A stretch of DNA of 54,271 bases, from the NCBI GenBank assembly GCA_944385995.1, contig CALWZL010000007.1, positions 1 through 54,271 of the forward strand, read 5' to 3'. A program made the position numbers and the translations under genes. Within the stretch, counting starts at the first letter, position 1. Every line of letters begins with the position of its first letter. This stretch comes from an uncultured Faecalibacterium sp. (GTDB lineage: Bacteria > Bacillota > Clostridia > Oscillospirales > Ruminococcaceae). Under the pieces are notes generated by a model. It worked only from the letters and a program-made list of their open reading frames with translations, ran no database searches and had not been told where the DNA came from. This document shows, piece after piece, positions 27,979 through 37,358 of the stretch.

Positions 27979-30267
27979 ATGGTCTGTCCTAAATGCGGAA
28001 AAACGGTTCCAGACAGCGCAAAGTTCTGCGGTTTCTGCGGGACAAAACTGGGCGGCGGAGAAGGCAGCCTTGTCCCCAAAAATGAGAAGATTATAGTAAA
28101 ACCAAGTTCGGCCGTCCAGCCGGTTAAGACCGGAAAAGGAGCGGCAGTAGCTGTCAAACCCAAGTTTGCCGGGAACAGAAAAATTCTGTTTGCCGCTGCA
28201 ATTGTAGTGGTTTTGCTTGCGGCGGCCATCCTTTGTTTTGTGCTCTTGGGCGGCGTAGGTTCCAGGAATGCTTATGTCTGCCTGTCGGACGGACGGTATG
28301 AACTGATTACCGATCTGGACGAAGGGGAACTGATGGAAATTGCATCCAGCAGGTCGGACTATGGAGATCTGTGGTTTACGCCGGATGGAAAGTACATTTA
28401 TTATTTTTCCAAGCTGGATTCCCGGTATGGTTACGGGACTCTGTGCCGGGCCGAATATGGGAAAATGAAAGAAAATTCCTCCAAAAACAATCGCTATATC
28501 ACCGTAGTGGCAACCAACGCAAGCTATGATTTTGACATCCTGGACGACGGAACCATCCTCTATGCAAATGAAGATAATACACTGTATTATTTTGACGGAG
28601 AAGAATCCAGACAGATTGCCCGGAATGTGGATTTTTACGAGATGGAGCTGGATGACAAGGACAATTTGATCTATCTGGTACTGGATGAAGATGACGCGAA
28701 TGATTTCAGCAACACCATGTATCTCACGACGCTGAAAGATCCGGGTCAGAGAGTGGAGCTGGACGATGATGTTGCCACCCTGATCTCGATTTCGGACCAG
28801 GGGCAGGTTACCTACACAAAGCAGGGGGACGAAGGTGAAGACTTGTATGTGATGGCCCTGGATGACAAGAATCCACAGAAAATCGATGAAAATGTGTGGC
28901 TTCATATCTACAGTGACAAACGCGTGGTGTATAGTGTCTTAAAGGAAGAGCGCTGCCTGAATGACTTTGTGGCGGAAGGAGGCGCCACCAATCCTCTGGA
29001 CCCGGATGACTATGAGGTTCGGCATTATTACTATTTCTCCATCACCGCCGGCAGCGATAGCAGCAGATTTGATGCGCTGTTTGCTTCCTGCACTAGGAAT
29101 GTGTACTTTTTCAGTAAGGTATTGGGTACAAGCTGTTCCATCAGCGATGCGGCCCAGTCTGACAATGCGACGGTTAGCGCTGCCTGCCAGGCCTTCCTGG
29201 ACAAGTACGAGAATTACCAGACCAACCAGGACGGTTACATTGAAGTGGATGAAGAAGTGGTGCAGGATCTGGTGGATCTGGCAACAGCCTGCGGTTACAA
29301 GGATGACACATATCTGCTCTGCATCGGCGGGCAGCAATCCGGCTCTAGTTATGACTGGGACAGCTACAATACCGCTGTGGCCCAGGCGGCGCTGCGGTCA
29401 GACCTGGAGTTGGTAGAATATTACAGCCTGCCGGTTTATACTCTGAAACAGCTGGAGGATGGGATTTCCACTGTGGTGATGGATGATCTGGCCATCTGCA
29501 GCAGCGTTTCGGGCGTGATGGAATGTGCAGACATCAATAATCTGGCTGCCCAGTTCACCATCGACGAGCTGGTGGCAAACAACAAAAAAGCCACAGATGT
29601 AGCATATGACCTGGCCCATGACGGCAGCCTGTACAGCCAGGTGACTCTCTATACGCCCAGCAGCCGGGAAAGCGTTCAGCTGGAGGGGGATGGGCTGGAA
29701 GTCCTGTATGGAGAGGACGGCTATATCCGTGACACAGCCCTGGTTGACCAGCACCTGCTGGTGGAAACGAAAGATCAGGTGCTGTATGCCGCACCCGTGG
29801 AGGGAGGAACGGCTGGCAGCTTTGCCATCCTCAGTGACCAGGGGGAGATACTGGGCAAGGTTGATGATAAGCTCTATTACTGGGAAAACACCTATACCGA
29901 GGACGACGGCGCTCAATATGCAGATTTCTATGTCTATGAAAACGGGGAAACAACCCGGCTTCTGACCGATATCAGCACGGATTCCTTCTGGATTTATGAG
30001 GATGGCAGCATTGCGACCAAGGCTTATGAGGGGGATGAAGGATCGGGCGAGCTTGTGATGCTGACAGACAAGGGTGAAACGGTCATCGTGGCAGAGGATG
30101 TGACATCCTTCTGTCGGCCGGACAATTCCAGAATCCTTTATATTGCAGATGAGGACCTGTATGTCTACGCCGGGAGCAAGCGTACCAGAATCGCCAGCGA
30201 TGTGGACAGAGTCTGGTGCCGGGATGAGATGATCCCGGTGCTGAGCCAGCACCCTTTCTACTACTGA
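27979..30267 (+). CDS. Zinc-ribbon membrane protein with large outer beta-propeller-like domain
   Basis: A 762-aa protein: one N-terminal zinc ribbon (Cys3, 6, 17, 20), linker, transmembrane helix (about 69-91), then a ~670-residue outer region. The outer region has repeated short strands with aromatic-Asp patterns (TPDGKYIYYFS, LDDGTILYANEDNTLYYFDG, DKDNLIYLVLDEDD and others), suggesting a DUF5050/WD-like beta-propeller, interrupted by a helical insert about residues 350-530. The start at 27979 has AGGGAGGA upstream; an in-frame ATG at 27910 would lie in the leader. It sits 32 nt before the coiled-coil zinc-ribbon gene and belongs to the secretion operon by position. It is probably an envelope sensor or accessory component; no enzyme motif is seen. 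Confidence 0.75.
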   Translation: MVCPKCGKTVPDSAKFCGFCGTKLGGGEGSLVPKNEKIIVKPSSAVQPVKTGKGAAVAVKPKFAGNRKILFAAAIVVVLLAAAILCFVLLGGVGSRNAYVCLSDGRYELITDLDEGELMEIASSRSDYGDLWFTPDGKYIYYFSKLDSRYGYGTLCRAEYGKMKENSSKNNRYITVVATNASYDFDILDDGTILYANEDNTLYYFDGEESRQIARNVDFYEMELDDKDNLIYLVLDEDDANDFSNTMYLTTLKDPGQRVELDDDVATLISISDQGQVTYTKQGDEGEDLYVMALDDKNPQKIDENVWLHIYSDKRVVYSVLKEERCLNDFVAEGGATNPLDPDDYEVRHYYYFSITAGSDSSRFDALFASCTRNVYFFSKVLGTSCSISDAAQSDNATVSAACQAFLDKYENYQTNQDGYIEVDEEVVQDLVDLATACGYKDDTYLLCIGGQQSGSSYDWDSYNTAVAQAALRSDLELVEYYSLPVYTLKQLEDGISTVVMDDLAICSSVSGVMECADINNLAAQFTIDELVANNKKATDVAYDLAHDGSLYSQVTLYTPSSRESVQLEGDGLEVLYGEDGYIRDTALVDQHLLVETKDQVLYAAPVEGGTAGSFAILSDQGEILGKVDDKLYYWENTYTEDDGAQYADFYVYENGETTRLLTDISTDSFWIYEDGSIATKAYEGDEGSGELVMLTDKGETVIVAEDVTSFCRPDNSRILYIADEDLYVYAGSKRTRIASDVDRVWCRDEMIPVLSQHPFYY

Positions 30268-30299
30268 TAAACCCATCAAGATGAAAGAAGGAATGGTCT

Positions 30300-30767
30300 A
30301 TGGCTTTTTTCAATAAGATGAAAGATACCTTTTCCCAGGCCGGGCAGAGTACCGTCAAAATGGCCAAGGAATTCTCTGAAACGACCAGGCTGAACAGTGA
30401 GATTTCAGAAGCAGAAACACAGATCAACAATCTCTATTTGGAAATTGGATATCAAATTTATGTAGCCCACAGCGCTGATCCGCTGCCTGAGGTGGCCGAA
30501 CTCATCGAAAAAATCAACGTACTGCACGACAAGATCGATGTCAACCGTGCCCAGATTCAAGCCATCAATGCGGCCAGCCACTGCCCCAACTGCGGGGCAA
30601 AGATTAAGCCAGGAATGATTTTCTGCAGCAGCTGCGGCACACGGCTCGCGGAGGAGCAGCCGCAGCCTGAGCACAAAGCAGAAAAAACCATGTTTTGTGC
30701 CAACTGCGGCGCCCCGGTTGCACCGGATGCGGCGTTCTGTACATCCTGCGGCGCGCCAATTACCTGA
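30300..30767 (+). CDS. Coiled-coil protein with two C-terminal zinc ribbons
   Basis: A cytoplasmic 155-aa protein. Residues about 5-90 are helical and coiled-coil-like; two zinc ribbons follow (Cys95, 98, 109, 112 and Cys133, 136, 147, 150). No membrane segment. It lies immediately upstream of the EssC-type ATPase gene (56 nt) and shares the zinc-ribbon theme with its neighbours, so it may be an adaptor between the cytoplasmic zinc ribbons of the membrane proteins and the machine (inference). Similar small proteins are common in Bacillota but have no assigned role. Confidence 0.75.
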   Translation: MAFFNKMKDTFSQAGQSTVKMAKEFSETTRLNSEISEAETQINNLYLEIGYQIYVAHSADPLPEVAELIEKINVLHDKIDVNRAQIQAINAASHCPNCGAKIKPGMIFCSSCGTRLAEEQPQPEHKAEKTMFCANCGAPVAPDAAFCTSCGAPIT

Positions 30768-30823
30768 TCTCTCATGCCAGGCTTGCTGTCTGTGATAGGA
30801 TCAAAACGAGCTGGAGATAAGCA

Positions 30824-33800
30824 ATGGACCAAGTAGATGTGAAGCTGACAAAAGAGCCGCCCAGCACGGAATGCAAAGGAATACGTGTCAGCCTGATCAG
30901 CGAGGAAGGACAGATGGAAATCTTGTTTCTGCCTCAAATGATTGAGGGCAAATACTTGTTTCACCAGGCTGTCAGTCACAAGGCCCTTACGTTTCTTTCG
31001 ATCGAGGCCGGGCGGTCAGACAAGGATGGTTCGGCCCTCTGGATGCTTTGCTGTGGACCGAATACCTGCCTGCTGGGCGGAAAATCGATTGATGCACGCC
31101 GTGTACCCCTGGTTCATAAGCATCTATACTATTTGACCTGCAATGGCCAGCGGTATATGATCTACGCCGAGATGCAGACTGCGTCCGGCAGCGTGTTTCA
31201 TAACTATCGGGCCCCCAAGAACGTCCCCATCACAATCGGCAGAGGGGATACAAACGACATCATCAGCACAGGCAGGTTTATCAGCAGAAATCATGCAGCC
31301 ATGTGCCTGACGGATTCCGGGTGGGAAATCCGGGATCAGGGCAGCGCCAACGGCGTCTATGTCAATTGCCGCCGGGTGGACATGGCAAAGCTGAATCTGG
31401 GCGACAGCATTTATCTGACGGGAATGCAGATCCTGGTGGGAACAGATTTTCTGTCGATCTGTTCCGGAGACAATGAATTGTTTGTCAATCAGGCAGTGTT
31501 GCATCCGCTCAAGGCCGTACGGGGGGCCGCGCCCCCGGCACATCGGCCAAGAAAGCTATTTAACCGTCAGCCACGCAGTCGCTTTTCCATGGCATGGGAG
31601 ACCATAGCGATTGACGCGCCGCCCATGCCGATGAACTCCAACAGGATGCCTCTGGTACTGCGGATGGGGTCTTCGGCCGTTATGGGCGGCCGGGCCATTG
31701 CCATGGGCAGCTACAGTATGGCTTTGACCTCCCTGGTGTTTCCCTTCCTGACCCAGCGCTACAACGAAAAAGAGCGCAAAGAGTACGAAGCGCGGCGGCT
31801 GGAAAAATATACCGAATATCTGGCCCAGAAAAAGCAGCAGATCATCGACGAGTGCAACCATGAGTATCAGATCCTGAACGAAAATTATCCTGATCTGAGT
31901 ACCGTGCTGCAGCACTGCGGCGGAAAGCGGCTGTGGGAGCGCAGAAAAAGCGATGATGACTTTTTAACCCTCAGAATTGGTTCTGGCACGATACAGATGC
32001 AGGCAGAACTGGAGTATCCATCCAGGCGCTTTGAAATGGAGCAGGATACCCTGGAAGAGCAGATGTTTGCCCTGGCGGAAAAACAGTATCTGATTGAGCG
32101 TGCCCCCATCATGCTTTCCTTGATGCAGGACTATGCCATCGGTGTGCTGGGCGAACGCCCGGCTGTGCTGCAGTTTGTATCGGCACTGCTGACCCAGCTG
32201 GTCATGACCCACAGTTATGATGAGGTCAAATGTGTTTTCCTGGTGGAGGAAGAAGAACTCCGCCGCATGGATGATATCCGCTATCTGCCTCATTTGTGGA
32301 ACGATGAACGGAATATCCGCTTTCTGGTGACGGACCAGGCGGGCACCGGCACCATCGGCGAGTACCTGCGGCAGGAAATGCAGGAGCTGATGCAGGACAA
32401 AAAAGACTACGAAAAATACAAAAAGACACATCCCCACTATGTTGTGTTTGCGTTGAGCAAGCGGCTGTATGACAGCATCGAAGTGCTGAAAGAAGTCCTC
32501 ATGGAAGAGAAGGAGTGTGTGGCGCTTTCGGTGGTGGCAGCTTTCGACGCATTGCCCAAGGAATGCACGAAAGTCATTCAAATGCGGGAATCGGCAGCGG
32601 ACGACCAGGCCTGTTTTGATGTGCTGCATCCAGATATGCCGCCGCAAAAGTTCGCGCTGGATCAGTGCGACGGTGCCATTCTGCACAGAGCCATGAAAGC
32701 CCTGGCAAACACCCAGCTGAAAAGCCTGTCCGGCAATTTTACGCTGCCCAAAACATTTACTTTCCTGGAAATGTTCGGGGTGGGCAAGGTGGAGCATCTC
32801 AATCTGCTGAAACGCTGGAGCGAGAGCGACCCCATCCACAGCCTGGCTACGCCGGTGGGCATCGGGACCGATGGCGAACTCTTTATGCTGGACCTGCATC
32901 AGAGCCGGCAGGGGCCCCATGGTCTGGTGGCCGGCATGACCGGTTCAGGCAAGTCGGAGTTCATCATCACCTACATCTTGTCCATGGCGGTGAATTACAG
33001 CCCCGATGAGGTGGCCTTTGTCCTGATCGACTACAAGGGCGGCGGCCTGGCCGGCGCCTTTGAAGATGAAAGCAGAGGCATCCATCTGCCCCACCTGGTT
33101 GGAACCATTACCAACCTGGACGGCGCGTCCATTGCACGCTCCATGGTCTCGATTGAAAGCGAGCTGGCCCGGCGGCAGAGAATCTTCAACGAGGCAAAGT
33201 CGGCCTGCAACGAGGGCACGATGGACATTTACACCTACCAGCGTTTGTACCGCAGCCATCAGGTGCAGGAGCCGCTGCCCCATCTGTTTATCATTTCGGA
33301 TGAGTTTGCAGAGCTGAAAAGCCAGCAGCCGGAGTTTATGGACAAGCTGATCAGTACGGCCCGCATTGGCCGAAGCCTGGGGGTCCACCTGATTCTGGCC
33401 ACCCAGAAACCGGCCGGCGTGGTGAACGACCAGATTTGGAGCAACACCAAATTCCGGGTCTGCCTGCGGGTGCAGGACAAGAGCGACAGTCAGGATATGC
33501 TCAAGCGGCCGGAGGCCGCAGAGCTGAAGGAGACCGGACGGTTTTATCTGCAGGTTGGCTACAATGAATATTTTGCACTGGGCCAGTCTGCATGGTGCGG
33601 GGCAGATTATATTCCCCAGGATGAAGTGGTTGCCCAGAAGGATGAATCTGTTCAAGTGATCGACAGCGCAGCGCAGGTGCTGCTGACCGCAAAACCGTCC
33701 AAACACGAAACCAAATCCGGGGTCAAACAGGTGGTGGCCATTGTGCAGTATCTTTCGGTGCTGGCACGGCGGGAGCATCTGATCCCCCGCACCCTGCTGC

Positions 33801-35581
33801 CTCCCATGCTGCCGCGGGTTTTGACCTTGTCCCAGCTGCGGCAGAAATACCCCGCCAGCACTGTGAAGGGGATTTCGGCGACCATCGGCATGATTGACGA
33901 CCCCGCCTTCCAGCAGCAGTACCCCTTTGAGATGGATCTGCAGTCGATGCACAACGCCCTGATCGTGGGGGAAAGCGGCTGCGGCAAAACCAATCTGATC
34001 CAGACCATGCTGCTGGATCTCATCGAGCACTATACGCCTGAGCAGGTGGTTTTCTACATCCTGGACTTTTCCAGCAAGCTGCTGACCCGCTTCAGGCAGG
34101 TCCCGCACTGCGGGGCTGTCCTGACCGACGAGGATGAGGATAAGCTGCCCCTGGTCTTTGAGATCATCGCCAGCGAGACAAAACGGCGCCAGAAACTGTT
34201 CGCCGAGGCCGAGGTCAACGGCTTTGCGGATTACTGCCGGATCAAGCCGCTGCCGCTGGTGCTGTTCATCATAGACGGGGTAGCTGCCTTCGGCGGCACC
34301 AAAAAGGGGTCGGTCTATCTCGGCAGGCTCAACGAGACCATGCGGGAGGGTGCCGCCTACGGGGTCCAGTACATCCTGGCCGGCAGCCACCACAACCAGT
34401 TCCCAGTGCGGATCCGCCAGGAGGCCGGCTTTCGGCTGGGCATGAGCCTGAAAGACCGGTACGACTACACCGAGGTGCTGGAGAAAAAGACCACATATCA
34501 GCCCCCGGCCATTCCGGGGCGGGGCCTGTGCCTCTGGGACGACCGCCCGCTGGAATTCCAGACGGCCATCTTCTCGGTGGAGGAGGACCCCCAGCAGGCA
34601 GCCCTGGTGCTGCGGGAGGAGCTGGAGCGGATCGCCCGGCGGGACGCCGGCTTCCAGCCGGCTGCGGGCCTGGCAGACCTGCCCCAGGAACAGAGCTATC
34701 AGGAATTTCGCAGCCAATTTGGCCCGGGGCGGATTCCCCTGGGCTACACCCTGGACCGGGCAAAGCCAGTGGCCATCCCCCTCAAGCAGATGTTCACCAC
34801 TTCGGTGTACTTTGGCAACAAGCTGGGCATCGCCCCGGTGACCGACAACCTGCTGGAGGCTTTCTGCGCAGAGCAGATGGATTTGATCATTGTCAAGCGT
34901 GGGGTGGGCAGCCTCTTTGAGGAGGGGAGCCCCCGTATGGAGGCGCTGCGGCAAAAGACCAATGTAACCCTCCTCACCACCGCCCCAGAGGATCTGGACA
35001 CCCTGCTGGACCGGCTGGTGGAGGCCATGAAACAGCGCTCGGTCCTGAAAAACGCCTTCATGGAACAGCACCACCTGGACGGCGCAGACCTGGCCAATAT
35101 GCAGCTGGCATACAGCTATATCCGGGCCGGAACCAGGCCGCTGATGGTATTCTTTGAGGGCTACTACGACATGGCCCGGCGGCTGAATCAGATTCAGGGG
35201 GCCAAGCTGTCTGCCCTGCTGGGGGCCCGGAACCCCAACGACGACGACAGCCCCGAGACTCGCCGCCGCCGGGGGCTGGGGTACAACCTGTACTACACCT
35301 GCTGCTTCCTGCCCGGGGAGTACTCCAAGCTGGAGATCCAGACCACCATGTCCTCCTGCCTGAACCCCCAAAAGTTCACCCTGCTGTTTGGCGGGATGCT
35401 GTCCAAGGCCGGGCTGCTGAGTCTGGAGATGCCCTCCCAGTACAAGGAAAAAAGCCAGAAGCCGCTGGCACAGTATGACCGGTTCCTGATGTACTACAAT
35501 GGCGCCTTCAAGGAGATGCTGATGCCCTGCGGCAGGCTGATGCAGGCCGAGGTGGACCCGGACGACCTGCCCATCATCTGA
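30824..35581 (+). CDS. essC: Type VII secretion FtsK/SpoIIIE ATPase EssC with N-terminal FHA domain
   Basis: The motor of the locus, 1585 aa. An N-terminal region (about 1-105) resembles the first FHA-like module of EssC; a clear FHA domain follows (about 110-200, IGRGDTNDI, SRNHA, GSANGVYVN). One or two hydrophobic helices lie near 275-310. ATPase 1 has Walker A GMTGSGKSE (about 704-712) and Walker B LFIISDE. ATPase 2 has Walker A GESGCGKTN (about 1048-1056) but only FIIDG at Walker B. ATPase 3 is degenerate, with FGNKLGIAP where a P-loop belongs. Length and order match EssC/YukBA. It should recognise WXG100 substrates and drive their export. The FHA implies reading of phospho-threonine marks, fitting the kinase and phosphatases downstream. 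Confidence 0.95.
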   Translation: MDQVDVKLTKEPPSTECKGIRVSLISEEGQMEILFLPQMIEGKYLFHQAVSHKALTFLSIEAGRSDKDGSALWMLCCGPNTCLLGGKSIDARRVPLVHKHLYYLTCNGQRYMIYAEMQTASGSVFHNYRAPKNVPITIGRGDTNDIISTGRFISRNHAAMCLTDSGWEIRDQGSANGVYVNCRRVDMAKLNLGDSIYLTGMQILVGTDFLSICSGDNELFVNQAVLHPLKAVRGAAPPAHRPRKLFNRQPRSRFSMAWETIAIDAPPMPMNSNRMPLVLRMGSSAVMGGRAIAMGSYSMALTSLVFPFLTQRYNEKERKEYEARRLEKYTEYLAQKKQQIIDECNHEYQILNENYPDLSTVLQHCGGKRLWERRKSDDDFLTLRIGSGTIQMQAELEYPSRRFEMEQDTLEEQMFALAEKQYLIERAPIMLSLMQDYAIGVLGERPAVLQFVSALLTQLVMTHSYDEVKCVFLVEEEELRRMDDIRYLPHLWNDERNIRFLVTDQAGTGTIGEYLRQEMQELMQDKKDYEKYKKTHPHYVVFALSKRLYDSIEVLKEVLMEEKECVALSVVAAFDALPKECTKVIQMRESAADDQACFDVLHPDMPPQKFALDQCDGAILHRAMKALANTQLKSLSGNFTLPKTFTFLEMFGVGKVEHLNLLKRWSESDPIHSLATPVGIGTDGELFMLDLHQSRQGPHGLVAGMTGSGKSEFIITYILSMAVNYSPDEVAFVLIDYKGGGLAGAFEDESRGIHLPHLVGTITNLDGASIARSMVSIESELARRQRIFNEAKSACNEGTMDIYTYQRLYRSHQVQEPLPHLFIISDEFAELKSQQPEFMDKLISTARIGRSLGVHLILATQKPAGVVNDQIWSNTKFRVCLRVQDKSDSQDMLKRPEAAELKETGRFYLQVGYNEYFALGQSAWCGADYIPQDEVVAQKDESVQVIDSAAQVLLTAKPSKHETKSGVKQVVAIVQYLSVLARREHLIPRTLLPPMLPRVLTLSQLRQKYPASTVKGISATIGMIDDPAFQQQYPFEMDLQSMHNALIVGESGCGKTNLIQTMLLDLIEHYTPEQVVFYILDFSSKLLTRFRQVPHCGAVLTDEDEDKLPLVFEIIASETKRRQKLFAEAEVNGFADYCRIKPLPLVLFIIDGVAAFGGTKKGSVYLGRLNETMREGAAYGVQYILAGSHHNQFPVRIRQEAGFRLGMSLKDRYDYTEVLEKKTTYQPPAIPGRGLCLWDDRPLEFQTAIFSVEEDPQQAALVLREELERIARRDAGFQPAAGLADLPQEQSYQEFRSQFGPGRIPLGYTLDRAKPVAIPLKQMFTTSVYFGNKLGIAPVTDNLLEAFCAEQMDLIIVKRGVGSLFEEGSPRMEALRQKTNVTLLTTAPEDLDTLLDRLVEAMKQRSVLKNAFMEQHHLDGADLANMQLAYSYIRAGTRPLMVFFEGYYDMARRLNQIQGAKLSALLGARNPNDDDSPETRRRRGLGYNLYYTCCFLPGEYSKLEIQTTMSSCLNPQKFTLLFGGMLSKAGLLSLEMPSQYKEKSQKPLAQYDRFLMYYNGAFKEMLMPCGRLMQAEVDPDDLPII

Positions 35582-35600
35582 CGGCACAGGAGGTGTGAGG

Positions 35601-35852
35601 ATGGACAAAATTTTGGTGACCTTTGAAGTGCCTGCTGTGGCGCTGCGGTTTGACGCCTGGGTGCCGGAATTTGTGACCCCGGAGGGGCTGCGGGTTCTGC
35701 TGTATCCCCTGATCAAGGAACTGACCGGCGGCGCCTATATCCCTTCCGGGGAGGAAGTGCTGTGCCGCAGGGACAACGGCAGATTGCTGCCCCTGGGGAT
35801 CAGCCTGAAGAGCATGAAGGTGGAATTCGGGGATCATCTGCTGGTTTTTTAA
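35601..35852 (+). CDS. EsaB/YukD-like small ubiquitin-fold protein (candidate)
   Basis: An 83-aa protein directly after essC with strand-helix-strand composition (DKILVTFEVPAV at the start, VLLYPLIKEL as the helix, MKVEFGDHLLVF at the end), consistent with the ubiquitin-like EsaB/YukD proteins of type VII loci, where such a gene is nearly always present. Similarity is structural and positional rather than by motif. ATG 35601 is preferred over a GTG at 35595 because AGGAGG lies 7 nt before it. Expected role: cytoplasmic regulatory or assembly subunit. Confidence 0.6.
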   Translation: MDKILVTFEVPAVALRFDAWVPEFVTPEGLRVLLYPLIKELTGGAYIPSGEEVLCRRDNGRLLPLGISLKSMKVEFGDHLLVF

Positions 35853-35863
35853 CGGGGGTCAAG

Positions 35864-36064
35864 ATGAGCTACCATGTGGACGAGCTGTACGCAAAGTGCG
35901 TACAGGAATGGAACATCCTGCACAGCATGCTGGAGCAGGATCAGCAACAGTTATCCGACTGCGTCGGAGGGGATCTGCTGCCGCTGTATCAGAAAAACAC
36001 GGCCTATCTCCTGCAGCAGCTTGATGAAATAAAGATGGCTTTCAGACAGATTTATGATGCATGA
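35864..36064 (+). CDS. Small helical protein of the type VII locus
   Basis: A 66-aa, entirely helical protein (MSYHVDELYAKCVQEWNILH at the start, ending QIYDA). The ATG at 35864 follows the EsaB-like gene by 11 nt with GGGGG upstream. No transmembrane segment. Size, helicity and place between essC and the WXG100 genes suggest a substrate partner or chaperone; not otherwise recognised. Confidence 0.65.
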   Translation: MSYHVDELYAKCVQEWNILHSMLEQDQQQLSDCVGGDLLPLYQKNTAYLLQQLDEIKMAFRQIYDA

Positions 36065-36164
36065 TGGCCGAAAAGGGGGCACAAGCAAAACAATCTGATT
36101 GGTTCGATGGTTTCAAAGAGAGCCGGCAGCAACACAGGCCGGCACAAACAATGGAGGTATGATT

Positions 36165-36494
36165 ATGGCAGCCACAAATGATATGTATGTTGACAGCGGC
36201 CGCGGCCAGGAGTGGTGCGATGCAGTGGACGAGATCACCAAGCGGGTGGAAAACATTATGAAGGGCGTCACCGGCGTTCTGGAGGAGCTGGGCGGCTCGG
36301 ACGAGGGCGGCAACATCGGCCAGCTGCTGCTGAAAGCAGCCGGTGAATACCTGAGCAAATTTACCGATATGGTAAAAGCGTTCACCGACGCCGTGGTGAA
36401 AATCGCAGAGTTCCTCGGAAAAGTGGCTGACTTTGTTGAAGATCTGATGAGTACCTTCAAGAACATCGGCCACATGCTGGGCCTGAGCTTCTGA
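36165..36494 (+). CDS. ESAT-6/WXG100-like helical protein lacking the WXG turn
   Basis: A 109-aa helical protein of WXG100 size without a signal peptide. It has a Trp in RGQEWCDAVDEI (Trp17) but no Trp-x-Gly turn; a Gly-rich break (ELGGSDEGGNIG) separates the two helical halves. The second half is amphipathic with many Phe/Val/Ala residues (AFTDAVVKIAEFLGKVADFV). ATG 36165 has GGAGG 7 nt before. Next to a genuine WXG100 gene, it is a likely heterodimer partner or secreted substrate (inference). Abundant favoured codons suggest high expression. Confidence 0.65.
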   Translation: MAATNDMYVDSGRGQEWCDAVDEITKRVENIMKGVTGVLEELGGSDEGGNIGQLLLKAAGEYLSKFTDMVKAFTDAVVKIAEFLGKVADFVEDLMSTFKNIGHMLGLSF

Positions 36495-36554
36495 TTGTGA
36501 ACGACCGGGCTGCAAAGGCCCGGGGCCTTGAGAACAAGAAAGGAAAAAACGATT

Positions 36555-36881
36555 ATGGCTGATGCTGTGAATGTGAATATTAAACAAACTGCTTATACCA
36601 ATGCAATCAGCAAGCTGGAGCAGTATCTGAACGATCTGCAGAGCGCCCGGGATGACTACGAGGCCCAGGAGCGGCAAATTGAACAGTTCTGGACCGGCGA
36701 GGCAGCAGAGTCTGCCAAGAAGACCATTCAGAAGTCCATCGAGCAGGTGGATAAGGCGGCTGAGTCGGTGCGCCAGAACCTGGAGGCCGTCAAGAAAGGC
36801 CAGTCGGATGCTTCCAGCATTGAATCGGGCATCCAGGATGAAATGAACACCGCCCATAATACCATCAGCAACCTGTTCTGA
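36555..36881 (+). CDS. WXG100-family protein (EsxA-like)
   Basis: A 108-aa secreted substrate/structural component of the type VII system. The helix-turn-helix has the signature FWTGEAA with Trp46-Thr-Gly48, and the flanking helices are of expected length. No signal peptide, as usual. The C-terminus (about 90-108) could hold a Tyr/Phe-type export signal but the canonical YxxxD/E is not evident. AGGAAA lies upstream of the ATG, and the next gene begins 1 nt after its stop. Confidence 0.9.
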   Translation: MADAVNVNIKQTAYTNAISKLEQYLNDLQSARDDYEAQERQIEQFWTGEAAESAKKTIQKSIEQVDKAAESVRQNLEAVKKGQSDASSIESGIQDEMNTAHNTISNLF

Positions 36882-36882
36882 G

Positions 36883-37176
36883 ATGGCGCAGCTGGAAGTA
36901 CATACGCAAAAGCTGGCAAAGTTTCATCTTCAGGTGGACGAGGAAATCCGGCACATCCAGCGGATGCTGCAGCTGGTGGAGGAGTGCAGGAAATACGACA
37001 CCATGCACCAAGAACTGCTGCAGGAGGTTTCCCGGCGGCTGCAGTCCATCCACCTGGACCTGGTCCAGCTGCAGGAGATCAACCAGTCGCTGCTGGTCCG
37101 CACCACCGGGATGGACCAGGAACTGAAGGACCAGCTGGAGACGCAGCAGCAAAAGATTTCTCGGATCTTTGAATAA
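36883..37176 (+). CDS. Coiled-coil protein coupled to the WXG100 gene
   Basis: A 97-aa protein composed of heptad-like helices (IRHIQRMLQLVEEC, SRRLQSIHLDLVQLQEINQS, LKDQLETQQQKISRIF). Its ATG starts 1 nt after the WXG100 stop, so translation is coupled. No membrane or signal segment. It is plausibly the WXG100 partner or chaperone, like the small helical proteins encoded beside LXG/WXG substrates. A terminator-like hairpin follows. Confidence 0.7.
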   Translation: MAQLEVHTQKLAKFHLQVDEEIRHIQRMLQLVEECRKYDTMHQELLQEVSRRLQSIHLDLVQLQEINQSLLVRTTGMDQELKDQLETQQQKISRIFE

Positions 37177-37187
37177 CAAAAGAATGA

Positions 37188-37250
37188 TACCCAGCGGCTC
37201 GCTGTCAAAAACAGGTTGGATGGCGGGCCGCCACTGGGTATATTGTTTTA
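37188..37250 (+). terminator. Hairpin closing the substrate-gene block
   Basis: ATACCCAGCGGC pairs with GCCGCCACTGGGTAT across a long loop, followed by ATTGTTTT. It is imperfect, so possibly a partial terminator that raises the level of the small WXG100 block relative to the signalling genes. Confidence 0.5.
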
Positions 37251-37358
37251 GAAACGGCACGAGGGACCACAGGGTGCATCTGTGAAGTGTGGGTGCTGCA
37301 CATTTCCCAGAGATACTCTGTGGGAGAGAAAACACGGGAAAAACGGAAGGGAAAGGCT

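Noticed and set aside
32945-35716. Minus-strand open frame of about 923 codons opposite the second half of essC
   Set aside because: Antisense shadow: the plus strand has Walker motifs and correct start and stop; the minus translation is low-complexity with no family pattern.
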